This document shows, one piece after another, positions 43,427 to 51,842 of a stretch of 64,000 bases of DNA. The stretch is from positions 124,001 through 188,000 of the forward strand of contig CAZQOQ010000035.1 of NCBI GenBank assembly GCA_964595205.1, written 5' to 3'. Position 1 is the first letter of the stretch. Each line of letters begins with the position of its first letter. The position numbers and the translations under genes are program-made. Below the pieces are notes generated by a model that worked only from the letters and a program-made list of their open reading frames with translations, had not been told where the DNA came from and searched no databases. The stretch comes from JADKIH01 sp964595205 (GTDB lineage Bacteria > Bacteroidota > Bacteroidia > AKYH767-A > 2013-40CM-41-45).

Positions 43427-44200
43427 ATGACTGAAAGAGCAAAAGCATTTGAGAGACTCGCCGCCATCATGGATGAACTTCGGGAGAAGTGCCCTTGGGA
43501 TCAGAAGCAGACCCTGGAATCACTCAGGCCTCTGACCATCGAAGAAACTTATGAGCTGGCGGATTCAATTTTACAACGCGATTTACCGGAAATAAAAAAG
43601 GAGTTAGGTGATATCTTACTTCACATTCTGTTTTATTCGAAGATAGGTTCTGAGCTTGGGGCATTTGACATTACGGATGTAATCCAGGCACAATGTGAGA
43701 AGCTCATCTATCGCCACCCGCATATCTATGGCGATGTTAAAGTTGCAAATGAAGATGACGTAAAGAGAAATTGGGAGCAGCTGAAGTTAAAGGAAGGAAA
43801 AGGGGATAAATCGGTGCTTGACGGAGTACCATCTTCATTGCCGTCGCTGGTGAAATCGATGAGAATACAGGAAAAGGCACGCGGTGTCGGCTTTGACTGG
43901 GAAAAACCCGAACAGGTCTGGGAAAAAGTGGAAGAGGAGTTGAGGGAGTTTAAAGAAGCAAGCGAGTCAGGCAACGATGAACACGCCATGAGTGAATTTG
44001 GTGACCTGTTGTTCAGCCTCATCAATTTTGCACGTTTCAAAAAAATAAATCCCGATGAGGCTTTGGAAAGGACAAATCTGAAATTCATTCACCGCTTTAA
44101 ATATCTTGAAGAATCTGCGAGGAAAAACGGAAAGGCGCTAAGCGAAATGACCCTTGATGAGATGGATGTTTATTGGAATGAAGCAAAAAATCTGAAATAG
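43427..44200 (+). CDS. mazG: Nucleoside triphosphate pyrophosphohydrolase MazG
   Basis: Hydrolyses (d)NTPs to monophosphates and helps limit mutagenic nucleotides. It has two MazG repeats: the first with LREKCPWDQKQTLESL and EETYELADSI (the EExxE/D metal motif), the second with GFDWEKPEQVWEKVEEEL and FGDLLFSLINFAR. The 257 aa length matches E. coli MazG. The stop lies 1 bp from the end of the convergent membrane-protein gene. Confidence 0.95.
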   Translation: MTERAKAFERLAAIMDELREKCPWDQKQTLESLRPLTIEETYELADSILQRDLPEIKKELGDILLHILFYSKIGSELGAFDITDVIQAQCEKLIYRHPHIYGDVKVANEDDVKRNWEQLKLKEGKGDKSVLDGVPSSLPSLVKSMRIQEKARGVGFDWEKPEQVWEKVEEELREFKEASESGNDEHAMSEFGDLLFSLINFARFKKINPDEALERTNLKFIHRFKYLEESARKNGKALSEMTLDEMDVYWNEAKNLK

Positions 44201-44201
44201 T

Positions 44202-45551
44202 CTACCTGGTATCTAATAGTAAGTCCTTATTGGCATTTTCTTTCCGCATCAGTTGATCGATTCTCATAAATACCCTCCAGTAATGCTCTTTATCCATTTT
44301 TTCCCAGTGTATAATTAAATACCTGTATTGATAGGTCTGAACCTGGCAGAGTACAATGGTGAAAACAATGATGGGGTACATCCATTTCAGGTATTTCTTT
44401 TTCAAAGTTGATAGTAAAATTGCAAGCAGCAAAGCAAAGAGCGACAGATATTCTGTATACGGCCGGGCACCGAAACTACCACCATACCACCAGTTCCACC
44501 AGCTTGAAAAGACATAACCGGTAATTAGGAAAAAGAACAAAAATGTCCAGAAAGAAAATCTTTCTTTTTTAAATAACGGGATCAGTCCGAACAACGAAAT
44601 GAAAGCAAGAGGCGTATACACGAAAAATCCCTTCTTGTAGCTAAAGAGAAAATTGATGATCTTGGGTTTTTCCCAGTTGAAATGCTCGACCACATATGTG
44701 TCAACGAATATATTTCCAGTCTGTATGAAATAGATGACACCTTGAATTGAGACTATCAGAGTTGAAAAAACGGCAGCCTTTATGATTCCGGAATTTTTTC
44801 GGAATACATTTTTCAGGAACCAGTAAAAATTTATTCTGCTACCACAGATGAATGGGATTGCAAGTGCAATCACACTGTTCACCGGACGAATCAGGAATAT
44901 GAGTCCAAACAATAGCCCGATTGCAATCAGATCCTTCCTGATGAACTGAATGGAATATCGTTTCACGAAAAACAGGAAAGCGCTGATTATTCCGAAGGAA
45001 TAAACATGCGACTGCGATGGGTCGAAAACCGTGTAGTAGAAAAGATTGGTGCCAAAGAAAACGGCTAAAACAACAATGCTGATTATGTTTTCCGGAATGA
45101 AATACAGGCGGAGAAATTTACGCAGGAAGAATAATCCAAGCATCGCATAGAAAATTGCCGAAAGACTTACGAACAGCTGATACAGGAAAGAATAACCATC
45201 GGCGATGCCGCCGGTGAACAATGTGATGAGATGTGCGGCAAGGAAAAAGGGAGCCGTGACCACTGCGGTACCCGCGAAATATTTATTGGTCACTCCTCCA
45301 CGGGCCGGAACCCTGTACTCATAAAAAGTATTTTCGCCGGAGTATTTTTTCTCTATATCATCATGAAAGTTGAAATGCAAGTCATTATAAATAAAGATTG
45401 CAGGCAGGTAGGCATAATATCCCTTTCCGTCGAAGGCTATGATTCCCTTCCAGCGATTGTTTCCCCATTTTACGTTAGAAGCACATAGCAGGCAGACTAA
45501 AGCAACAGACAATAATATAAAGCGATTGGAGATTTCTTTAAAGCCTGCCAC
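44202..45551 (-). CDS. Polytopic membrane protein, possible GT-C glycosyltransferase
   Basis: 449 aa with about 10-11 hydrophobic helices. An acidic loop after TM1 has AFDGKGYYAYLPAIFIYND, in the position where GT-C (PMT/ArnT-like) enzymes carry their catalytic Asp. A second loop has EYRVPARGGVTNKYFAGTA. Later, FDPSQSHVYSF and LIRPVNSV are reminiscent of GT-C families. The family is usually left as hypothetical. The lipid-linked sugar transfer role is an inference from layout; the protein may be another kind of membrane protein. Confidence 0.6.
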   Translation of the reverse strand: MAGFKEISNRFILLSVALVCLLCASNVKWGNNRWKGIIAFDGKGYYAYLPAIFIYNDLHFNFHDDIEKKYSGENTFYEYRVPARGGVTNKYFAGTAVVTAPFFLAAHLITLFTGGIADGYSFLYQLFVSLSAIFYAMLGLFFLRKFLRLYFIPENIISIVVLAVFFGTNLFYYTVFDPSQSHVYSFGIISAFLFFVKRYSIQFIRKDLIAIGLLFGLIFLIRPVNSVIALAIPFICGSRINFYWFLKNVFRKNSGIIKAAVFSTLIVSIQGVIYFIQTGNIFVDTYVVEHFNWEKPKIINFLFSYKKGFFVYTPLAFISLFGLIPLFKKERFSFWTFLFFFLITGYVFSSWWNWWYGGSFGARPYTEYLSLFALLLAILLSTLKKKYLKWMYPIIVFTIVLCQVQTYQYRYLIIHWEKMDKEHYWRVFMRIDQLMRKENANKDLLLDTR

Positions 45552-45706
45552 CAGGAAATTGAATTTTTATAAGTCTCGAAAGATATCCAATATCAATGAT
45601 TTTTGCCAGTTCTGCTGTTATCATCCTTACTTTCGGAAATATTTTTAAGACGCTGAACGATTGAAAAGAGTTATCAGCATGCTGGTTAAAGAAGAATACA
45701 AAACCT

Positions 45707-45714
45707 TATCTTTG
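45707..45714 (+). promoter_or_regulatory. -7 promoter box of the peroxiredoxin gene
   Basis: TATCTTTG matches TAnnTTTG and lies 22 bp before the ATG at 45737. No TTG sits at the expected 19-20 bp spacing. Confidence 0.5.
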
Positions 45715-45736
45715 ATGAAATTTAAAAACTATAATT

Positions 45737-46222
45737 ATGATTCAAGTAGGCCAAAAAGCTCCTGATTTCAAATTGATTGATAAGGACAAGAATGAAGTAA
45801 CGTTAGCAAATTTTAAAGGGAAGAACCTGGTTGTATTTTTCTTTCCGATGGCTTGGACCGGTGCATGCACAAAAGAGATGTGCGCAGTACAGGATGATTA
45901 TAAAATTTATGAAGGAATTAATGCTTCAGTTGTCGGAATCTCCGTTGATTCGCATTGGGCGCTAAAACGTTTTGCTGATGACAATAAGATCGGTTATCCG
46001 TTGTTATCTGATTTCAACAAGCAGGCGATTAAAGATTACGACATCGTTCAGGCTGAATTTGCAGGCGTATATAAGAATGTTGCAAAACGTGCTACATTCA
46101 TCATCGATCAGAATGGAGTCGTAAGATACATTGACATTATGGCGAACATCGGTGAGGTACCGAACATGGACGCCATCAAAGATGCTTTGAAAAAGATTTC
46201 CGGTCAGCCGGTAAGTCAGTAA
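45737..46222 (+). CDS. Peroxiredoxin (AhpC/TSA family)
   Basis: A 161 aa thiol peroxidase. The peroxidatic cysteine is Cys44 in FFPMAWTGACTKEMC, with a second Cys49 five residues on. Preceding this are VGQKAPDFKLIDKDKNEV and the strand NLVVFFF. Downstream come GISVDSHWALKRFA and the catalytic-site Arg region AKRATFIIDQNGVVRY. The spacing resembles the AhpE/BCP group. It reduces peroxides with electrons from thioredoxin or, given bshB1, perhaps bacilliredoxin (inference). Confidence 0.92.
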   Translation: MIQVGQKAPDFKLIDKDKNEVTLANFKGKNLVVFFFPMAWTGACTKEMCAVQDDYKIYEGINASVVGISVDSHWALKRFADDNKIGYPLLSDFNKQAIKDYDIVQAEFAGVYKNVAKRATFIIDQNGVVRYIDIMANIGEVPNMDAIKDALKKISGQPVSQ

Positions 46223-46279
46223 TTTTTTGAAAACCTGGTTTTAGTCGCCGTGTAATTGGTGATTTCCGAAACCTGCCAC

Positions 46280-46996
46280 TCAGGAAAGCATTGCCAGTCC
46301 TGCGCCGAGAATGATAATCAGCAGTTTCAGGTAATTGAACCGGTGTCCCTGGTTCGATTCGAAAAGGATTGTGGTAGAGATATGAAGAAATATTCCGATT
46401 ACTACGGCCATGACCTGGTCGAATAACAAGGAAACATCCTGTGTGCCTGAATGATTAATGAGATTGCCCGTGAAGGCGCCTAAGGGAGACATCAGGGCAA
46501 ATAAGAATAGGTAAAAAACTGATGCGTTTCTGCTTAGTCCCGACTGAATGAGCATGGTCATCAAAGCGATTGCCACAGGGATATGATGCAATACAATTCC
46601 TGCGAGAAGTGATCTTTGCGTATGCTCGTCGGAAAAATTCTGAACGAGTGGCATTCCTTCCAGGAAACTATGTAGACATAATCCAATCATCACTCCATAA
46701 GGAAAGGCGGCGTTTTGGTGTTTGTGGATGTGAATATGTCCGTGTTCAATTCCTTCTGAGAAAAATTCAAGGATGATCTGGAGGAAGAAGCCGATGAAAA
46801 TAAAGATGCCGATGTTTTTTCCTCCTGACTGATAAACTTCGGGAATGAGGTGCAGGACGGTGAGTGCGAAGAGATAGGCGCCGCTGAACGAAAGCAGCAT
46901 TTTTAAAAACTTCGGGTTTACACTCTTAAATGCAAACACGGAGGTTCCACTAAGCATGATGGTAGTGAAGAGTAAAAAATAGGCCAGCGTCTGCAT
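46280..46996 (-). CDS. ZIP family divalent metal transporter
   Basis: 238 aa, eight TM helices. It has the family's metal-binding helices HSFLEGMP (109-116; His, Glu) and HHIPVAIAL (137-145), and a His-rich cytosolic loop (HGHIHIHKHQN) that may sense zinc. Presumably imports Zn2+ or Fe2+. It follows the methyltransferase gene on the same strand, across an AT-rich inverted repeat at 47011-47070. Confidence 0.92.
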   Translation of the reverse strand: MQTLAYFLLFTTIMLSGTSVFAFKSVNPKFLKMLLSFSGAYLFALTVLHLIPEVYQSGGKNIGIFIFIGFFLQIILEFFSEGIEHGHIHIHKHQNAAFPYGVMIGLCLHSFLEGMPLVQNFSDEHTQRSLLAGIVLHHIPVAIALMTMLIQSGLSRNASVFYLFLFALMSPLGAFTGNLINHSGTQDVSLLFDQVMAVVIGIFLHISTTILFESNQGHRFNYLKLLIIILGAGLAMLS

Positions 46997-47010
46997 GAGG
47001 TGTTTAATTC

Positions 47011-47070
47011 AATTTGAAAATTTGAAAATTGGTTAATTTGAAAATTACCGCATTTTCAAATTTTCAAATT
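47011..47070. repeat. 19-bp perfect inverted repeat between methyltransferase and ZIP genes
   Basis: Arms aatttgaaaatttgaaaat (47011-47029) and its exact complement (47052-47070) are separated by 22 bp. The right arm covers the end and stop codon of the methyltransferase gene. It resembles the sequences at 24499-24535. On the minus strand it may form a weak, AT-only hairpin between the two genes. Confidence 0.8.
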
Positions 47071-47846
47071 TTACCAATAGTTTTCCTGGCAAAAATAATA
47101 AGCCGCTCCGACGATCTTTCATCAAAAGGCTCCAGTTTATAATTGCCAAAAAAGTTTGTGATTTCCAGACCGGCCATTTTGAAAAACCTCTCAAATTCGG
47201 ATTTGTCGGAAAGTGTCAGTTGCTCTTCAAAATTAAAATTGCTATCCCGGTCGTTAAATGATATTTTCTTTTTTATGTAATGTCCTTCGATGTATTTTTC
47301 AATGTGAAAATTTATTCCGCCAACCATTTTATCGAAAACGCAATTCCCACCGGAAACAATCTTTTTAGCATTGAAATAATCAAATACAAAAACGCCATTG
47401 GGTTTGAGGGCTATTGCATTAGCAATAAGGCAGCGGACATTATCATGTTCCTTTTCGAAATATCCAAAGCTGCTGAAGAGGTTCAGGACTACATCGAAAT
47501 AGTTTGAGCGGAAGACTTCACGCATGTCGTGCAGGTAGAAATGAAGGGTGTCATTCTCAAATTTCTGGTCGAATTGAATACTTTCCGATGACAGATCGAA
47601 CCCAGTTACATCATATCCTTTTTTATTCAGGTAAATAGAATGACGACCCTTGCCGCATGCGACATCGAGTATCGTGGATCCGGGTTCGGGTTTTAGATAA
47701 TTCAAAAGCGAGTCGAGAAAAAATTCAGCCTCGTTATGATCCCTGTTTTTATACAATAGATGATAATAGGGCGAATCAAACCAAGTCTGGAACCAGTCAG
47801 TCTTGTCTCCTTTATCCAGTACCTGGGGTTTTACCTTTGAAATCAT
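47064..47846 (-). CDS. Class I SAM-dependent methyltransferase
   Basis: A methyltransferase with the SAM motif I TILDVACGKGRHSIYL, then GYDVTGFDLSSESI and VFDYFNA further on. I place the start at the ATG at 47846 (MISKVKPQ, 260 aa), because a -7 box TAAATTTG lies just upstream at 47862-47869; the open frame extends to 47939. The N-terminal part has WFDSPYYHLLYKNRDHNEAE, common in Bacteroidota members annotated as class I methyltransferase. Substrate not identifiable. Confidence 0.87.
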   Translation of the reverse strand: MISKVKPQVLDKGDKTDWFQTWFDSPYYHLLYKNRDHNEAEFFLDSLLNYLKPEPGSTILDVACGKGRHSIYLNKKGYDVTGFDLSSESIQFDQKFENDTLHFYLHDMREVFRSNYFDVVLNLFSSFGYFEKEHDNVRCLIANAIALKPNGVFVFDYFNAKKIVSGGNCVFDKMVGGINFHIEKYIEGHYIKKKISFNDRDSNFNFEEQLTLSDKSEFERFFKMAGLEITNFFGNYKLEPFDERSSERLIIFARKTIGKI

Positions 47847-47861
47847 ATTTTTATGACAGGA

Positions 47862-47869
47862 CAAATTTA
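47862..47869 (-). promoter_or_regulatory. -7 promoter box of the methyltransferase gene
   Basis: TAAATTTG on the minus strand lies 15 bp before the ATG at 47846, matching TAnnTTTG. It decides the start in favour of the shorter protein. Confidence 0.5.
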
Positions 47870-47960
47870 TACAATAGATTGGTATAATGCTTAAAACTTT
47901 TTTTACTTTTCCGTTTCCTACACCTCGATTTATATTCACTTTGAGAATATTTGGTTTTAA

Positions 47961-49082
47961 ATGAGAAAAAGTATCAGACTATCAAGGGCAAAGCGCGTCA
48001 GGCGAGCGCCACCGGGTACATCACCAGGTTTTATCAATGTGCCGGAGGATGCCTTAAAGCTGAGTATTCATTCGTACATGTATGATTCGGAGAAGATGAG
48101 TGAGAAGGAGCTTCATAACCTGGATGAAATAAAATCGCAGCTGCAGAATAATCCCGAAAAGGTTCACTGGTTCGACATCAAAGGATTCGGAAACAAAGTT
48201 TTTTTGGAACAGCTCGCTGATTTTTTTGCCATTCACCGCTTGCAGATGGAGGATGTAGTGAATGTTTATCAGCGACCAAAGGTTGAGGATTTCCAGGGAC
48301 ATCTATTCTTCATTTCCCGGGTTCTGAAAGAACTTGATGTTGGTTATCAAAACGATCAGCTCAGTATTTTCCTTGGTAGCAATTATGTGATTACCATACA
48401 GGATAAATACGAAGATGTCCTCGATCCGGTGCGAAGCAGGATTCGACTTGGTAAAGGGTATTTGCGTCGGTCCGGTGTGGATTACCTTGTTTATTCCCTG
48501 ATGGATGTGGTCATCGATAATTACTATCCGATTCTCGAGAGACTTGGAGATTCGCTTGATGAACTGCAGGACGAACTCATTACGAATCCCACAAGAATAG
48601 CTTTAAACAAATTGCTTCAGAAGAAGCGGGATTTGGTGCTTCTGAGGAGAACGATCTGGACGGAAAGGGACAAGATGAACGATATTCTTCGTACGCCGTT
48701 TACAGAAATTAATGAGAGTTCAAAAGTCTTCTTCCGTGATACATACGATCACTGCATTCAATTGATCGATCTGGTTGAGAGTTATAAAGAGTTAACTGCG
48801 TCCCTGATGGATGTGTACCAGTCTTCAGTGAGCAACCGGCTAAACCAGGTAATGAAAGTGTTGACGATTATTTCCACCATATTCATTCCGCTGACATTCA
48901 TCGTTGGATTATATGGAATGAATTTCGCGAGAGAAAATCCGGAGACAGGCGAAGTTTACAAGCTGAATATGCCGGAGCTCTATTGGCCGTATGGATATCT
49001 CGGAGTATCCATCGTAATGGTTTTGATGGTAATCGTACAGTTAATTTATTTTTATAAGAAAGGCTGGTTACATAAGGGCTGA
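47961..49082 (+). CDS. corA: CorA-family magnesium/cobalt channel
   Basis: Forms a pentameric Mg2+ (Co2+, Ni2+) channel. The C-terminus has two TM helices with the filter motif YGMNF between VGLYGMNF and NPETGEVY, then the helix LGVSIVMVLMVIVQLIYF and a basic tail (KKGWLHKG). A large cytosolic N-terminal domain (about 300 aa) has the long willow helices. 373 aa is typical. Its stop overlaps the next ATG (TGATG), so it is coupled to the rlmL-like gene. A basic N-terminus (SRAKRVRRAPPGTSPG) is slightly unusual. Confidence 0.93.
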   Translation: MRKSIRLSRAKRVRRAPPGTSPGFINVPEDALKLSIHSYMYDSEKMSEKELHNLDEIKSQLQNNPEKVHWFDIKGFGNKVFLEQLADFFAIHRLQMEDVVNVYQRPKVEDFQGHLFFISRVLKELDVGYQNDQLSIFLGSNYVITIQDKYEDVLDPVRSRIRLGKGYLRRSGVDYLVYSLMDVVIDNYYPILERLGDSLDELQDELITNPTRIALNKLLQKKRDLVLLRRTIWTERDKMNDILRTPFTEINESSKVFFRDTYDHCIQLIDLVESYKELTASLMDVYQSSVSNRLNQVMKVLTIISTIFIPLTFIVGLYGMNFARENPETGEVYKLNMPELYWPYGYLGVSIVMVLMVIVQLIYFYKKGWLHKG

Positions 49083-50263
49083 TGATGAAGAAATTTCAGA
49101 TGATTGCAAAAACGTCCTTTGGGTTCGAGGATTTACTGATGGAGGAACTCAGGGGATTCAATGCCGAGGATATACGTAAGGGCACACGGGCAGTGTTTTT
49201 TAGCGGGACGATGGAGACGATGTATCGCGCAAATCTTCATAGTCGTGTCGCGCTACGGATACTGAAACCAATCAGGTCATTCCCCGCACAGAATGAACAA
49301 CAGCTGTACGACGAAATAAAGAAAATCGACTGGAGTGAATTCATGTCACCAACTGATTCACTCGCGGTTGATGCTGTAACCGTAAAATCAAATCTTACTC
49401 ATTCGCTATATATCTCATTAAAGACGAAGGATGCTATCGTCGATCAGTTCAGGGACAGGACAGGTACCCGTCCTGATGTAGATTTAAGATTTCCAAAGGT
49501 GCGTATCAATGTTCATCTTTCGGAAAACATTGCATCCGTTTCGCTCGACAGTTCCGGTGACTCACTGCACAAGAGAGGTTACCGCAGCCAGCAGGGAGAG
49601 GCGCCGATGAATGAAACACTTGCGGCAGGAATGATCCTGTTAAGCGGTTGGGATCGCGCTTCTGACCTTACTGATATCATGTGCGGCAGCGGGACCCTGC
49701 TGATCGAGGCTGCCTTAATAGCAAGGAATATTGCTCCGGGGATTTTCAGAAACGAATTTGGTTTTGAGAGATGGATCGACTTCGATGCCGAATTGTGGAA
49801 CACACTCCTCGGGCAAGCGAAGCAAGGAGAGAAAAAAAATGTTGATTTCAGTATTACCGGCATCGACCGGTCACGTCAGGCCATTGAAAATGCAAAGGCG
49901 AATGCAAAACAAGCCGGAGTGATGGATGATATAGTTTTTCATGAAATGTCGTTTGAACATTATAGTCCATCCGAACCGAAGCAAACCATCATCACGAATC
50001 CGCCGTACGGAGGAAGGATCACCGACGATGATTTATTTGATCTTTATAAATCGATTGGCGACCAACTCAAGAAGAAATACCAAGGGAGTACAGCATGGAT
50101 ATTGACCGCTAACCGGGACGCGGCCAAACACATCGGGTTGCATGCATCGAGGAAAATTCAATTGTACAACGGAGCTCTCGAATGCAGGTTGCTGAAATTC
50201 GAACTCTATGGTGGAAGCAGGAAGGCATCAAAGAACAATGAAATGAAAACAAATCTTCCATGA
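49082..50263 (+). CDS. THUMP-domain 23S rRNA guanine-N2 methyltransferase (RlmL-like)
   Basis: 393 aa. The THUMP domain occupies about 1-150 (KTSFGFEDLLMEELRGF, LRILKPIRSF). Then RGYRSQQGEAPMNETLAAG leads to the SAM motif DIMCGSGTLLIEAALIA, and the catalytic ITNPPYGGR gives an N2-methylguanine class NPPY. It matches the N-terminal half of RlmL, which methylates G2445 of 23S rRNA; the RlmK half is absent. The start overlaps corA by one base, and the end overlaps pfkA by four. Confidence 0.9.
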   Translation: MMKKFQMIAKTSFGFEDLLMEELRGFNAEDIRKGTRAVFFSGTMETMYRANLHSRVALRILKPIRSFPAQNEQQLYDEIKKIDWSEFMSPTDSLAVDAVTVKSNLTHSLYISLKTKDAIVDQFRDRTGTRPDVDLRFPKVRINVHLSENIASVSLDSSGDSLHKRGYRSQQGEAPMNETLAAGMILLSGWDRASDLTDIMCGSGTLLIEAALIARNIAPGIFRNEFGFERWIDFDAELWNTLLGQAKQGEKKNVDFSITGIDRSRQAIENAKANAKQAGVMDDIVFHEMSFEHYSPSEPKQTIITNPPYGGRITDDDLFDLYKSIGDQLKKKYQGSTAWILTANRDAAKHIGLHASRKIQLYNGALECRLLKFELYGGSRKASKNNEMKTNLP

Positions 50264-51237
50264 GCTATAATAAAATTGGCGTGCTGACAACCGGTGGCGA
50301 TTGCCCGGGATTGAATGCGGCAATACGTGCCGTTGTGAGGACCGGCATCTATTACGACCTTGCGATTACCGGAGTACTGAATGGCTACGACGGATTAATC
50401 GACGCACAGTTTATAGAATTGTCCTCTCATAGCGTCAGTAATACACTTCAGCGCGGAGGAACGATGCTAAAGACCGCGAGGAGCCAGAGATTCCGGGAAA
50501 AGGAAGCGCGGCAGAAGGCATTTGAGAATATTAAAAAGGAAGGGATTGAAGCACTTGTGCTGCTTGGCGGCGACGGCTCAATCCGTGGCATCGAAGCTTT
50601 CTCGAAAGAGCATGATTTTCCTTCGATTGCCATTCCAAAAACCATTGACAACGACATCTACGGCACCGATTTCTCGATTGGTTTTGATACGGCTTTGAAT
50701 ACGGTTGTTCAGGCGGTGGATAAAATCCGTGATACGGCAGACTCGCACAACCGTTTGTTTTTTATCGAAGTGATGGGAAGGGATGCAGGGATGATCGCCG
50801 TTTACAGCGGAATTGCAGGCGGAGCCGAAGCCATTCTAATTCCTGAGAATGAGACGAAAATCGATCAGATCATAAAAATTCTCGAAAGAGGATGGCACCG
50901 GAAAAAAACTTCCATGATCGTAATCGTTGCGGAAGGTGACGATGCCGGTGGAGCTTATGACATCGCCGAGGAGGTAAAGACAAGGTTCAGCCAGTATGAT
51001 ACACGTGTAAGTGTGCTCGGTCATATGCAGCGGGGAGGAACTCCTACCTGTTCGGATCGTGTGCTGGCAAGCAGGCTTGGCGTTGCAGCCGTCGAGGCAT
51101 TGCTTGCAAACAGGCGCAATGAAATGGTCGGAGTGATCGACAATAAGATCGTCCATACTCCATACACCGAGGTGATCAGCAGGAAAAAGGAATTTCCGAA
51201 CGACTTATTGAGAATCGCTGAAATATTATCACTTTAA
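50260..51237 (+). CDS. pfkA: ATP-dependent 6-phosphofructokinase
   Basis: Phosphorylates fructose 6-phosphate in glycolysis. Motifs: LTTGGDCPGLNAAIR, LLGGDGSIRG (103-107; Gly after GGD, as in ATP rather than PPi enzymes), the catalytic PKTIDNDIYGTD (Asp130), VMGRDAGMIA and LGHMQRGGTP. The 325 aa length is standard. Start ATG overlaps the upstream TGA (ATGA). The stop overlaps by 4 bp the end of the convergent WbqC-like gene. Confidence 0.96.
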   Translation: MSYNKIGVLTTGGDCPGLNAAIRAVVRTGIYYDLAITGVLNGYDGLIDAQFIELSSHSVSNTLQRGGTMLKTARSQRFREKEARQKAFENIKKEGIEALVLLGGDGSIRGIEAFSKEHDFPSIAIPKTIDNDIYGTDFSIGFDTALNTVVQAVDKIRDTADSHNRLFFIEVMGRDAGMIAVYSGIAGGAEAILIPENETKIDQIIKILERGWHRKKTSMIVIVAEGDDAGGAYDIAEEVKTRFSQYDTRVSVLGHMQRGGTPTCSDRVLASRLGVAAVEALLANRRNEMVGVIDNKIVHTPYTEVISRKKEFPNDLLRIAEILSL

Positions 51238-51824
51238 ATTTCGATGCTGCCGGTGTTGAAAAGCAAGTCGATGCACGACAGATCACTGATAAATCCGTGT
51301 CTTTCCGAAAAAACCTGGTAGTATGGCTTCGTTTCAGTGACAGTCACACCCGGATAATTAAAGTTGCGCAGATCAACCAGGTCTTCATGGTTTTTCTCGT
51401 AGGATTGCATGAATGAAATTTCCTTGTCAATTTTGAATAATCTCAGAATTACCTGGAACAATTCCAGGTTGAATTCGAAAAGATATTCCGGCGGGCGATC
51501 AAAGATTTTCCGAAAGTCATCTTCATAAAATTCAAAAAACGGTGAATTCCGGTAAGCTGAACAGATCGATTTCCAGTGAATTTTATTCCACGATGTCTCA
51601 TTTGAAATCCTCACATCTTTCACGGGAGTGCGGAATAGATTTTTATGAACTACCGGTATAACCAAACGCTGCATGCCATTCGGTCCGTATATGTTACACC
51701 TGTTTCTGAATGTCTGTTTGATGAAATGTTCGTAAGGATCAATGAAAATTTTCTCTGATAAAATACACCGTTGCAAATATGAAATGGGGGGGAGGTAAGA
51801 AGAAGAAAAAAGAGCACGCATCAA
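51234..51824 (-). CDS. WbqC-like family protein
   Basis: 196 aa, WbqC family, named for a protein in O-antigen gene clusters. Family marks: SSSYLPPISYLQRCI at the start, EKIFIDPYEHFIKQTFRNRC, RLVIPVVHKN and NETSWNKIHWKSICSAYRNS with a PFFEFYEDDF stretch. Its molecular function is not settled; an enzymatic role in sugar modification has been proposed. It follows the beta-helix lipoprotein by 18 bp on the same strand. Confidence 0.9.
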   Translation of the reverse strand: MMRALFSSSYLPPISYLQRCILSEKIFIDPYEHFIKQTFRNRCNIYGPNGMQRLVIPVVHKNLFRTPVKDVRISNETSWNKIHWKSICSAYRNSPFFEFYEDDFRKIFDRPPEYLFEFNLELFQVILRLFKIDKEISFMQSYEKNHEDLVDLRNFNYPGVTVTETKPYYQVFSERHGFISDLSCIDLLFNTGSIEI

Positions 51825-51842
51825 TTTACGATCTCAATGATT

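Noticed and set aside
47847..47939. N-terminal extension of the methyltransferase (start at 47939)
   Set aside because: A -7 promoter box lies inside this stretch and the extra residues do not look like family sequence, so the ATG at 47846 is used.
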